A stretch of 16,701 bases of DNA, from contig NZ_CALINL010000273.1 in assembly GCF_938045225.1 (NCBI RefSeq), forward strand, positions 1 to 16,701. The letters run 5' to 3'. How positions within the stretch are numbered: position 1 is the stretch's first letter; each line of letters begins with the position of its first letter. The translations under genes and the position numbers were made by a program. Positions 1 through 6,329 of the stretch are shown piece after piece. This stretch comes from an uncultured Campylobacter sp. (GTDB lineage Bacteria > Campylobacterota > Campylobacteria > Campylobacterales > Campylobacteraceae). The notes under the pieces are model-generated. The model had not been told where the DNA came from. It saw nothing but the letters and a program-made list of their open reading frames with translations, and made no database searches.

Positions 1-920
1 GCGGCACGAGCTACCACGCAGCCCTTACGTCTAGCTACCTCTTCGAGCGCCTAGCAGACACTAGAGCCAAGGTCGAGATCGCAAGCGAATTTCGCTATAG
101 GCGCCCAAAACTAAACAAAAACGCTCTTTTTATCGTCATCTCGCAAAGCGGCGAAACCGCCGACACCCTAGAGGCACTAAAAATCGCCAAGCAAGCAGGC
201 CTAAAGACGCTAGCTATCTGCAACGTCGATAACTCCTCGATCGTGCGCCTAGCGGACGACACGCTGCTAACTCGCGCCGGCATCGAAAAGGGCGTAGCCA
301 GCACCAAAGCCTTCGCCACGCAGGTAGTAACGCTGTGGATGCTAGCGCTGCAAATCGCGCAGGCTAAAGCCTCGATAAGCAAAGACGAGCTAAAAAACGA
401 GATCGCGGCGCTCATGCACGTTCCGCAAATTTTAAATATCAGCAAAGAGCCGCAAGAGCGTATCCGCCGCCTAGCCAAGCACTATTTGCACGGCCATGGC
501 TTCTTTTTTATCGGGCGAGATATATTTTATCCCCTAGCGCTAGAAGGCGCGCTAAAGCTCAAAGAGATCTCCTATCTGCACGCCGAGGGCTATCCTGCGG
601 GCGAGATGAAGCACGGCCCTATCGCGCTTGCCGACGAGAGGCTCTTTACGATCGCGCTGATGCCGCAAACCATCCTCTACGAAAAAACCAAGAGCAACGT
701 CGAGGAGCTCGCCGCCCGCGATGCCTACATACTTGCTATCAGCCCCGAGGAGTTCGATCTTAGCGACGATTTTATCAAAACGAGCAAGCAAGCTCACCCG
801 ATGAGCGAGTTTTTCGAGATGATGATTATCTTGCAGCTTTTTGCGCTAGAGATCGCCGTGAGGCTGGGCAACGACGTGGATATGCCGCGAAATCTCGCTA
901 AAAGCGTGACGGTGGAGTAA
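1..920 (+). CDS. glmS: Glutamine--fructose-6-phosphate aminotransferase (isomerizing), 3' part
   Basis: This is the C-terminal half of GlmS, the cytosolic enzyme that makes glucosamine-6-phosphate from fructose-6-phosphate and glutamine, the first step toward UDP-GlcNAc for peptidoglycan and lipopolysaccharide. The gene runs off the left edge. Codons are in frame from base 3 and give 305 residues, about half of the usual ~600. Only the isomerase half with its two SIS sugar-phosphate domains is present; the N-terminal glutaminase domain lies outside. Visible family signatures are GTSYHAAL at the left edge, EIASEFRYR, SQSGETADT (sugar-phosphate binding), KGVASTKAFATQ, EGYPAGEMKHGPIAL and the invariant ending PRNLAKSVTVE. 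The internal ATG at 243 is not the true start. Two hairpins follow the stop. Confidence 0.97.
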   Translation, partial: GTSYHAALTSSYLFERLADTRAKVEIASEFRYRRPKLNKNALFIVISQSGETADTLEALKIAKQAGLKTLAICNVDNSSIVRLADDTLLTRAGIEKGVASTKAFATQVVTLWMLALQIAQAKASISKDELKNEIAALMHVPQILNISKEPQERIRRLAKHYLHGHGFFFIGRDIFYPLALEGALKLKEISYLHAEGYPAGEMKHGPIALADERLFTIALMPQTILYEKTKSNVEELAARDAYILAISPEEFDLSDDFIKTSKQAHPMSEFFEMMIILQLFALEIAVRLGNDVDMPRNLAKSVTVE

Positions 921-929
921 ATTTAGTAG

Positions 930-968
930 GCGAAATTTGACGAGCGGCGGCGTTAAATTTCGCTTTTA
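930..968 (+). terminator. Candidate terminator after glmS
   Basis: A perfect 9-bp inverted repeat (GCGAAATTT at 930-938, AAATTTCGC at 955-963) encloses a 16-nt loop and is followed directly by TTTTAAT. It lies 10 bases after the glmS stop. The stem is AT-rich and the T run is short, so it is a plausible but weak intrinsic terminator. Confidence 0.45.
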
Positions 969-980
969 ATCCTGATCTGC

Positions 981-1012
981 AAATTTAGGCGAGAGGTTGC
1001 CCGCCTAAATTT
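981..1012 (+). terminator. Second hairpin downstream of glmS
   Basis: A perfect 11-bp inverted repeat (AAATTTAGGCG at 981-991, CGCCTAAATTT at 1002-1012) with a 10-nt loop sits between glmS and the next gene. The bases after it (CTCTCAAATTTTATT) are T-containing but not a clean T run. It may back up the hairpin at 930-963, or act in the reverse direction, or be a structured leader of the gene at 1067. Confidence 0.4.
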
Positions 1013-1066
1013 CTCTCAAATTTTATTCTAAATTTAAATACAAATTTATCGGCGCCCAGGAGTATC

Positions 1067-1492
1067 ATGCAAAATTTAAACGAAAAATACGAAATTTATC
1101 AAAAAAGACTAGATAAAAAAGCGCGCCGCCTCGCGTCGCTGATGAACGACGCAAAATGGCTCAAGCTCTGCGAAATTTTAGAGCTCTCGGGTTGTGAGAG
1201 CATACGCGTAAGGCTGCTTTCAGGCGACGAGGAGATCGCGCTCGTCTGCGGTTTTGGATGTTTAGGGGACGGGTATTTCGACTGCGCCAACGGAGCTATT
1301 TTGTTTAAAGACTTACACTGGGTTTTCGTGCCTAAATTTTACGAGCAAACGCGCATGAACAGAACCGAAAAGCTTGCCTCAAATTTTATCCCAAATCCGC
1401 TTGAAGTGGTGCTAGACGCCATGACAAAGGCGGGTAAATTTGACTACGAAATAGACGAAAGCGGGCTAAAAATTTACGGCTATAATAGATAA
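1067..1492 (+). CDS. Uncharacterised 141-aa protein, DUF6678-like
   Basis: This is a small soluble protein without a signal peptide or membrane segment. The N-terminus is a charged helix rich in Lys and Arg, followed by LASLMNDAKWLKL (about residues 23-35). That stretch resembles, from memory, the conserved N-terminal motif of the DUF6678 family. The middle is beta-rich (IRVRLLSGDEEIALVCGFGCLGD has the look of consecutive strands) with three Cys, and the C-terminus is short and charged. The start is the ATG at 1067 with AGGAG at 1058-1062, a short 4-base spacing. It is separated from glmS by two hairpins and from the next gene by about 180 bases, so it is probably its own transcript. No biochemical function is known to me. 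The family assignment is tentative; that the gene is real is fairly secure from its RBS and codon use. Confidence 0.7.
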   Translation: MQNLNEKYEIYQKRLDKKARRLASLMNDAKWLKLCEILELSGCESIRVRLLSGDEEIALVCGFGCLGDGYFDCANGAILFKDLHWVFVPKFYEQTRMNRTEKLASNFIPNPLEVVLDAMTKAGKFDYEIDESGLKIYGYNR

Positions 1493-1496
1493 ATTT

Positions 1497-1530
1497 GCGC
1501 GGGCGATATAAAGCTAGTGCCAGCCCGCGC
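1497..1530 (+). terminator. GC-rich hairpin after the 141-aa gene
   Basis: A perfect 8-bp inverted repeat (GCGCGGGC at 1497-1504, GCCCGCGC at 1523-1530) with an 18-nt loop begins five bases after the stop codon. No T run follows, so it is at best an atypical terminator or a 3'-end stabilising structure. A second imperfect stem (1573-1583 with 1610-1620, one mismatch in 11) lies further downstream. Confidence 0.35.
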
Positions 1531-1638
1531 TCGTAGAACCGTATAGCAAAGATTCGGACGAACGGCAAATGAGGCGAGCGAGCAAAGACGGCGTCAAATT
1601 TAAATCCGCGCTTGCTCGCCAAATGCGGCAAAATTTGA

Positions 1639-1644
1639 TAAAAT
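1639..1644 (+). promoter_or_regulatory. Candidate -10 box for the zinc-ribbon gene
   Basis: TAAAAT at 1639-1644 lies about 30 bases before the ATG at 1675 and matches the usual Campylobacter sigma-70 -10 form. No -35 box is evident, as is normal in this genus. AAAGGAG at 1664-1670 is the RBS. Confidence 0.35.
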
Positions 1645-1674
1645 TTGACGAACTTTAAACTCAAAGGAGCAAAT

Positions 1675-2811
1675 ATGAGCGCTCATCTATGCCCAAAATG
1701 CGGCGAAAACACGATCTACTTCGACGGCATCTGCCACTCGTGCAGCCAAAGGCAGAGGCGGGAGGAGATTTTAAACCTAAGTGCAGACGAAGTGGAGGCG
1801 ATGATCCTAAAAATCGCAGACCGAATCGATGAGATCGAAAAATGGGATGAGATTTGTAACGATTTTTGGGCGCTTTTTAGCCTGCTGGGCATCCACGATC
1901 CAAGGATTGCTAGAGCTGCGGCGGCAAAGGAAATTTACTATCCGCCAGAGCTCTACTTCGGCGCGCCGGACGACGTAAAAGGCGCACTCATAACAAAACT
2001 AAACTCGCTAGAGGACAACTCCAAAAACGTGCTAAACCACCTACTTTGCGCGCTTGCCTGGCAGGGCGGCGAGCAGACGGCTGAGCTTTTTTACGAGCTG
2101 TATAAAAACCCGCGGCCGTGGCGTAAAAAACTCTATGTGGGTACCGAGTTTTACGCAAAAATCGGCGGCTGGGCGTTTGACGAGACGGGTGAGCGCAAAT
2201 CTTTGGTTTTTGATAAATGCCTCACCGCGGTACGCGTAAAAGATGGCAAGCGCGAGAGCCAAGACGCAAATTTAAACTCAAACCAAAGCGCGGATGAGCC
2301 CGTACAGATCGGTGAGCCTACGGGCCAAAAGTGCGAGTTTTGCGGCTGCGAGATGCTTGATATGCTGCGCCTAAAGGCAACCGATCCGCAGCTTGCGTTT
2401 TTAAATTTAAAGCACGACGCGATATTTCGCTGTTGCCCGACCTGCGTCGGTTCGGTCAGATATTTTTGCAAACGCGGCCCAGACAGCAAGATAGAGCTAA
2501 GCCATGATGGCGAAGGCTTTGACGAAAGCTACTTTTCGCAGGAGGATTTTGCGCGGCTGTGCGGCATGAAATTTAAGCTAGGCGGCGAAGTTTCCCTGTT
2601 TTACGGCTGTTTTAGCGAGCTTGATGTGACCGTAGGCGGCTATCCTCAGTGGGTGCAGGACGCCGAGTATCTGACCTGCCCTAGCTGCGGCGGGACGATG
2701 AAGCACCTAGCGCAAATCCCATTTGGCGAGATGATAGAGGGCGAGGGGGTCATATACGTGCAAATTTGCGAGAAATGCGAGATTTTGGGTGGTTGCTTTC
2801 AGTGTACGTAA
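1675..2811 (+). CDS. Zinc-ribbon protein with DUF1963-like C-terminal domain
   Basis: This is a 378-residue soluble protein with three Cys clusters that look like zinc sites. The N-terminal ribbon is C6-x2-C9-x10-C20-x2-C23. A middle cluster has C220, C223, C225, C253, C254 and C257. The C-terminal cluster has C335-x2-C338 and C365-x2-C368, with C374 and C377 at the very end. The C-terminal stretch GGYPQWVQDAEYLTCPSCGG and the following MKHLAQI resemble the DUF1963 (YwqG-like) family, whose members are often near-C-terminal 'GG.P.W.Q...CP.C' proteins and have been suggested to act as immunity or adaptor proteins. The start is the ATG at 1675 with AAAGGAG; an upstream in-frame TTG at 1645 lacks an RBS. 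The function is unknown. The DUF1963 likeness is from memory and moderate. A separate promoter seems to drive the next gene, 52 bases on. Confidence 0.75.
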   Translation: MSAHLCPKCGENTIYFDGICHSCSQRQRREEILNLSADEVEAMILKIADRIDEIEKWDEICNDFWALFSLLGIHDPRIARAAAAKEIYYPPELYFGAPDDVKGALITKLNSLEDNSKNVLNHLLCALAWQGGEQTAELFYELYKNPRPWRKKLYVGTEFYAKIGGWAFDETGERKSLVFDKCLTAVRVKDGKRESQDANLNSNQSADEPVQIGEPTGQKCEFCGCEMLDMLRLKATDPQLAFLNLKHDAIFRCCPTCVGSVRYFCKRGPDSKIELSHDGEGFDESYFSQEDFARLCGMKFKLGGEVSLFYGCFSELDVTVGGYPQWVQDAEYLTCPSCGGTMKHLAQIPFGEMIEGEGVIYVQICEKCEILGGCFQCT

Positions 2812-2828
2812 GGTAAATTAATTAACTA

Positions 2829-2834
2829 TATAAT
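2829..2834 (+). promoter_or_regulatory. Candidate -10 box for the 352-aa gene
   Basis: A perfect TATAAT at 2829-2834 (within TATATAAT) lies in the 52-base gap and 30 bases before the ATG at 2864. It would give a 5' leader of roughly 20 bases with AAGGAG as RBS. This suggests the gene can be transcribed on its own. Confidence 0.5.
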
Positions 2835-2863
2835 GCGAGTAAAATTTAATTTAAGGAGAAAAT

Positions 2864-3922
2864 ATGGGGTTATTTAGTTTTGGTAAAAAGGCTGAAAAAG
2901 CGCAAATTCCAAGCACTTTTGCTGGCAGAGTGGATAAATTTTGGGCGGAATTTAGCGGCGTGGTAGATGAGATCAAGGCTGATCTGGCGGCAAAAGAGTT
3001 TGAAAAGGCGATGCAAAAGACGGACGAGAAGCTTCGTATCTGCCTTGCCGAGCCTTATTTTATGACGGGGCTCGTGGACGATAAGCTCGATCTGGTGCTA
3101 ACTCCCGAGGGTATGAGGCATCGCCTATTTTGGCTAAGCTTCATCAAAAACGCTATGCCAAAGCAGCTTGAGTCCAAAATGATCTGCACGCTCGGCAAGC
3201 CGCGCGCGCCGCGAGGTATCGGCGGGATCGAGATGTATGACACGAACGTATGCGCCGAGGAGTCGATGATCTACGCGCAGTTTAACGAAAGCGACGTGGA
3301 TATTAAAATTTACAACGAAAACCTAGCGGCTCTGCTCGCGCAGGACGAGGGCAAGGCTTATAACCTTAGCTTTATCCTGCTTGACAATATGATCGGCGAA
3401 ACGGCGATCATAAATACGCTAGGCGAGCTTGAGGTGCTGGACGCGCCGCAGGAAAACGGCGTGCCGCTAAGCGAATTCGCCGATCTGGTCGATGAGAAAT
3501 TCGGCGAAAAAGCCGCGCGCGAACCGCTAAAGAATTTTTTCAGCTACGAGATGGAGCCGCGCGGAAGCGAGGTGCGCGAGGACGTGATCGTAGGCACCAC
3601 CTGCCTGACCAATATCGTAAATCAGTACCTAAACGGCGAGCGCGACATCTATAATGAAGCTTACGAGCTTGGCATCAAATTTTGCTTTCTTAGCATAGGT
3701 AACGGCGGCGACGTACAGGCAGGCTTTGATCTGCGAAATAAAATCGAGGACGAGGAGCTAGAGAGCTGCGGCTCGTTTTTGGAGATAATCGGCGGCGCAA
3801 CCGGGCAGAGGTACGCATACATCGATCTCATCTGCTATGACGAGGAAAGGCTAAAAGAAAAAGTAAGCGAGCTTTGCAAAAAATATGGCGCGAATATCGA
3901 AATCCACGACTTTAAGCGGTAA
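2864..3922 (+). CDS. Uncharacterised 352-aa acidic cytosolic protein
   Basis: The product starts MGLFSFGKK, a short basic lead followed by an acidic, mixed alpha/beta protein. There is no signal peptide, membrane segment or clear enzymatic motif. Residues ~20-115 (GRVDKFWAEFSG ... YFMTGLVDDKLDLVLTPEG) resemble the 'FW.WF...' proteins found widely as uncharacterised genes, sometimes next to DUF1963 or SUKH-type immunity genes. The rest alternates predicted strands and helices, and the C-terminus ends in a ferredoxin-like pattern (YAYIDLICYDEERLKEKVSELC). Cys residues are scattered, not in metal-like pairs. The start has AAGGAG at a normal distance and its own TATAAT box upstream. It lies directly after the zinc-ribbon gene on the same strand, which suggests a related role. 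I do not recognise a defined function. Confidence 0.75.
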   Translation: MGLFSFGKKAEKAQIPSTFAGRVDKFWAEFSGVVDEIKADLAAKEFEKAMQKTDEKLRICLAEPYFMTGLVDDKLDLVLTPEGMRHRLFWLSFIKNAMPKQLESKMICTLGKPRAPRGIGGIEMYDTNVCAEESMIYAQFNESDVDIKIYNENLAALLAQDEGKAYNLSFILLDNMIGETAIINTLGELEVLDAPQENGVPLSEFADLVDEKFGEKAAREPLKNFFSYEMEPRGSEVREDVIVGTTCLTNIVNQYLNGERDIYNEAYELGIKFCFLSIGNGGDVQAGFDLRNKIEDEELESCGSFLEIIGGATGQRYAYIDLICYDEERLKEKVSELCKKYGANIEIHDFKR

Positions 3923-3932
3923 ATTTAGCCAC

Positions 3933-3972
3933 GGGCGTCAAATTTATTTTGGATTTGCACGCCCACGCTATT
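3933..3972 (+). terminator. Candidate terminator after the 352-aa gene
   Basis: GGGCGTCAAAT (3933-3943) pairs with ATTTGCACGCCC (3953-3964), leaving one bulged base and a 9-nt loop, about 10 bases after the stop codon. It is followed by ACGCTATTTTAATTTT. The G+C base of the stem with nearby T runs fits an intrinsic terminator. Confidence 0.5.
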
Positions 3973-4006
3973 TTAATTTTGGCGCTAAATTTTGCTTTTT
4001 AATGTT

Positions 4007-4139
4007 AGTTGTGGCGGATTATTCCGCCCATTTCTGTCCGCTCAAGGCAACATTTAGCAAGATCCTAGCACGTATGGCTCTAACCCGCCACAATAGCTGT
4101 ATTTTTAAATTTACAGCAGCAGGGCTTATTCCCCCCCCC
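4007..4139. repeat. Gene-free hairpin-rich element with a C9 homopolymer
   Basis: The gap between the 352-aa gene and the Sel1 gene contains nested inverted repeats. TTGTGGCGG (4009-4017) and CCGCCACAA (4085-4093) are a perfect 9-bp pair about 67 bases apart. Inside lies a 6-bp hairpin GGCGGA-TTAT-TCCGCC (4013-4028), whose left arm competes with the longer pair. A third hairpin, GCTGTA (4096-4101) with TACAGC (4112-4117), follows. A run of nine C lies at 4131-4139, which is nine G on the minus strand, starting 7 bases after the Sel1 stop codon. I find no convincing reading frame here. The element could be a structured RNA, a MITE-like remnant or a 3'-end structure of the Sel1 transcript. Confidence 0.5.
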
Positions 4140-4146
4140 ACTCATC

Positions 4147-4983
4147 TCAACGCAAATTTTTTAGATACTGGCACGCGCTAAATTCCCCGAGCTTGCAACC
4201 TCTATCGTAAAGTTCTTTGGCGGCGTTTTTATTCTTTTCTACACCCATGCCTTTTTCGTAGGCAAAGCCCAAATTTGCACAGGCTAGCGCACTCGCGCCC
4301 GAACAAGCGTTAGTAAAGAGCACAACAGCTCTTTCGTAGTCTTTTTCTACGCCCTCGCCCTTAAAATAGCAAACCCCAAGATCGGCGCAAGAGTCTACGT
4401 GCCCGCGCTCGCAAGAGGCCGCATACATCTGCGCCGCCTTTGCCGCGTCCTTTTCTACGCCGCCACCTAGCGCGTAGCTTAGGGCGAGATTGTAGCACGC
4501 CGTTTCCTCGCCTAGCTTGCAGGCTTTAGCAAACAGTTCGTTCGTCTTTTTGCCGTCAGGATAGATGCCAAGCCCCTTGCCGTAGCTATACGCTAGGCTC
4601 GCGTATCCCTCGCCTACACCTTTTTCGCAAGCTTTAGCAAAAAGCTCGTTTGCCTTTTTGTGATCTTGCGCCGCGCCCTGCCCGCTTTGGTAAAGCAGCC
4701 CCAGATACACGCAGGCTTTGTCCGCACCAAGCCCGCAGGCTCTTTCGTAGTATCGCACGGCTTTTGTAAACACCTTATCAAACTCGTAAAAATACCCAAG
4801 TCCCGCGCAATACATCGCGTTTTTCTCGCCGCCTTCATCGCAGGCAAGCTCGAGGTTTTTAATCGCGAACGAGAGCCTTTTGCAAATCTCGTCGTTTCCC
4901 TTCTTGCACTCTTTGCTAAGATCAGCCAGCTCGCCGCCAAAAGCCAGCGCCGCAAAAAACGCAAGCAAAATAAAACGTCTCAT
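4147..4983 (-). CDS. Secreted Sel1-repeat, Hcp-like cysteine-rich protein
   Basis: The product has 278 residues, with a Sec signal peptide (MRRFILLAFFAALAFGG, cleavage probably near residue 16-18), then about seven Sel1-like repeats. Each repeat is a two-helix unit with the pattern A..LY..AC..G...AC..LG. Cys pairs with the CX7C spacing of the Helicobacter Hcp family are visible at 26/34, 83/91, 155/163, 191/199, 227/235 and 263/271, plus 48/59. In the repeat starting at C119 the partner position is Tyr127, and C205 is an extra Cys. The family is periplasmic or secreted; members bind proteins, and a beta-lactamase-like label is common but weakly founded. The start at 4983 puts the signal peptide first and has AAAGGA upstream; the longer in-frame start at 5040 would hide it. 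The gene is divergent from the HIT-like gene. Confidence 0.85.
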   Translation of the reverse strand: MRRFILLAFFAALAFGGELADLSKECKKGNDEICKRLSFAIKNLELACDEGGEKNAMYCAGLGYFYEFDKVFTKAVRYYERACGLGADKACVYLGLLYQSGQGAAQDHKKANELFAKACEKGVGEGYASLAYSYGKGLGIYPDGKKTNELFAKACKLGEETACYNLALSYALGGGVEKDAAKAAQMYAASCERGHVDSCADLGVCYFKGEGVEKDYERAVVLFTNACSGASALACANLGFAYEKGMGVEKNKNAAKELYDRGCKLGEFSACQYLKNLR

Positions 4984-5085
4984 AAACTCAAATTTCCTTT
5001 CAAATTTTATAAATTTACCGCCGTAAAGCGCCGAAGCCAAAATGCCTGAAGTATAAATTTAAAAAGATTAAAATTCAATTTTAGC

Positions 5086-5091
5086 TAAAAT
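5086..5091 (+). promoter_or_regulatory. Candidate -10 box for the HIT-like gene
   Basis: TAAAAT at 5086-5091 lies about 22 bases before the ATG at 5114, in the AT-rich divergent gap (4984-5113). AAAGGAG precedes the start. The short distance is compatible with a very short leader. Confidence 0.35.
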
Positions 5092-5113
5092 CGCTATCAA
5101 AAAGGAGCTTAAA

Positions 5114-5485
5114 ATGATTTTTGAAGACGAGCTGATTTTCGTCGAGCGAGAAACGAGCGAGATACCGTGGGTAAAAATTTTTACCAAAACGCCGTTTAAG
5201 GAGCTCACAGACTGCGACGAAGCGACGCAAAAAAGGGTATTTAAAGCGGTTTTAACAACCGAAAAAGCAATGAGAAAATTTTATAATCCCACCAAAATAA
5301 ACATCGCAAGCTTTGCAAACTACGTGCCGCGCGTACATTTTCACGTGATGGCGAGGTTTGAGGGCGATAGCTTTTTCCCAGAGTCCATGTGGGGCAAAAA
5401 GCAGCGCGAGAGCGAGCTAAATTTGCCTGATTTTGCCGAATTTTCTCAAATTTTAGCGCGCGAGCTAGGCAAAACACGTGAATAA
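5114..5485 (+). CDS. HIT-like (histidine triad family) protein
   Basis: This is a 123-residue soluble protein. The motif VPRVHFHVMARF (residues 71-82) corresponds to the histidine-triad active-site strand. In the canonical H-x-H-x-H-x-x pattern the three positions fall at R73, H75 and H77, so the first His is replaced by Arg while the middle, catalytic His and the last His are kept. The N-terminal part (FEDELIFVERETSEIPWVKIF) also matches the start of HIT proteins. HIT enzymes hydrolyse or transfer nucleotide groups from dinucleotides or AMP-linked substrates; the substrate here is unknown. The RBS is AAAGGAG. The gene overlaps the following Cache gene by 8 bases (GTG start inside its last codons), which points to one transcript with coupled translation. 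Confidence 0.8.
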   Translation: MIFEDELIFVERETSEIPWVKIFTKTPFKELTDCDEATQKRVFKAVLTTEKAMRKFYNPTKINIASFANYVPRVHFHVMARFEGDSFFPESMWGKKQRESELNLPDFAEFSQILARELGKTRE

Positions 5486-6329
5486 AAAAATACTTCTAAC
5501 GCTCGCGATCATCGTAGTAGCAGGCGTTTTGGCGGTTTATAAGGCGCGCTGGGACGAACAGACGCAGACGGAAAATATCAAAAAATTTCTCGACTTTCAA
5601 ACGCAAATTTTAAATAAAAATATCGAAGAAGAAAAACTCTCCGCGATGACGGTAGCGGCGCTATTAGCGCAAAACGAACACGTAAAAAAATGCATGAGCC
5701 AAAATAACCGCCAAATGTGCCTAGAGACGCTTGGCGAATTTACCAAAACGCTAAGCAAGGTGCCGATCTACGAAAACGCCAAATTTCACATCCATACGCC
5801 TGAGATGAGGAGCTTTGCTAGGAGCTGGATACCGCTATATAACGACGATCTAACGAGCTTTCGTCACCTGCTAGCTGAGGCGAAAAACGGCGTAGCCGCA
5901 GGCATCGAGGTCGGTCGCGCTGGTGTTTTTATAAGATCTGTCGCGCCGATATTTGAGGATAAAAAGATGCTCGGTAGCATCGAGGTGCTGCTTGATTTTA
6001 AGCATTTGAGCGACTTTTTCTCGCAGCAAGGGCTTGATCTTTTCGTATTACTCGACGCCGGCGGCGACCTGCCCTATCAAAACAGCAGCGACGAGGGCAT
6101 CATCGAAGGCTTTCATTTCGTAAATAAGAGCTACGCAAATTTAAACGTCTTGCCGATGCTAAAGGATATCAAATTTAAAAGCGGCGGATTTTATCAGACG
6201 GATTCGCACGCCTTTACCGTCCAGCCGATGAACGACGCAAAGGGCGAGCGCGTGGGGTATTTCGTGATTTATTTTAACTCCGACTCAAAGGAGCGAAATT
6301 TAGCAAAGCTGGGCGTTTGGTTTGATTAG
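5478..6329 (+). CDS. Membrane-anchored double-Cache sensor protein without a signalling domain
   Basis: The product has 283 residues. One N-terminal membrane segment (residues ~5-21) is followed by a periplasmic domain. The stretch FHIHTPEMRSFARSW (103-117), the downstream DDLTSFRHLL, and GIEVGRAGVFIRSVAPIF (142-159) are typical of the dCache-type ligand-binding domain of epsilonproteobacterial chemoreceptors. There is no HAMP, MCP, kinase or cyclase domain after it: the protein ends in the sensor domain. It could be a ligand-binding partner for another sensor, or a degenerate receptor. The start is GTG at 5478, inside the last codons of the HIT gene. Its stop region overlaps the stop of the convergent histidine kinase by 4 bases (6326-6329). 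Confidence 0.8.
   Translation: MNKKILLTLAIIVVAGVLAVYKARWDEQTQTENIKKFLDFQTQILNKNIEEEKLSAMTVAALLAQNEHVKKCMSQNNRQMCLETLGEFTKTLSKVPIYENAKFHIHTPEMRSFARSWIPLYNDDLTSFRHLLAEAKNGVAAGIEVGRAGVFIRSVAPIFEDKKMLGSIEVLLDFKHLSDFFSQQGLDLFVLLDAGGDLPYQNSSDEGIIEGFHFVNKSYANLNVLPMLKDIKFKSGGFYQTDSHAFTVQPMNDAKGERVGYFVIYFNSDSKERNLAKLGVWFD

Noticed and set aside
1645..1674. Upstream TTG start for the zinc-ribbon gene
   Set aside because: It has no RBS, while AAAGGAG sits correctly before the ATG at 1675.
3885..4181. Open frame on the plus strand spanning the C9 tract, possible phase-variable gene
   Set aside because: It overlaps the end of the 352-aa gene, has no RBS or family likeness, and its composition is that of a structured gap.
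4984..5040. N-terminal extension of the Sel1 protein
   Set aside because: It would bury the signal peptide; the ATG at 4983 has an AAAGGA and begins with a standard signal sequence.
5478..6329. Methyl-accepting chemotaxis protein
   Set aside because: The sensor domain resembles one, but the protein ends without HAMP or MCP signalling domain.
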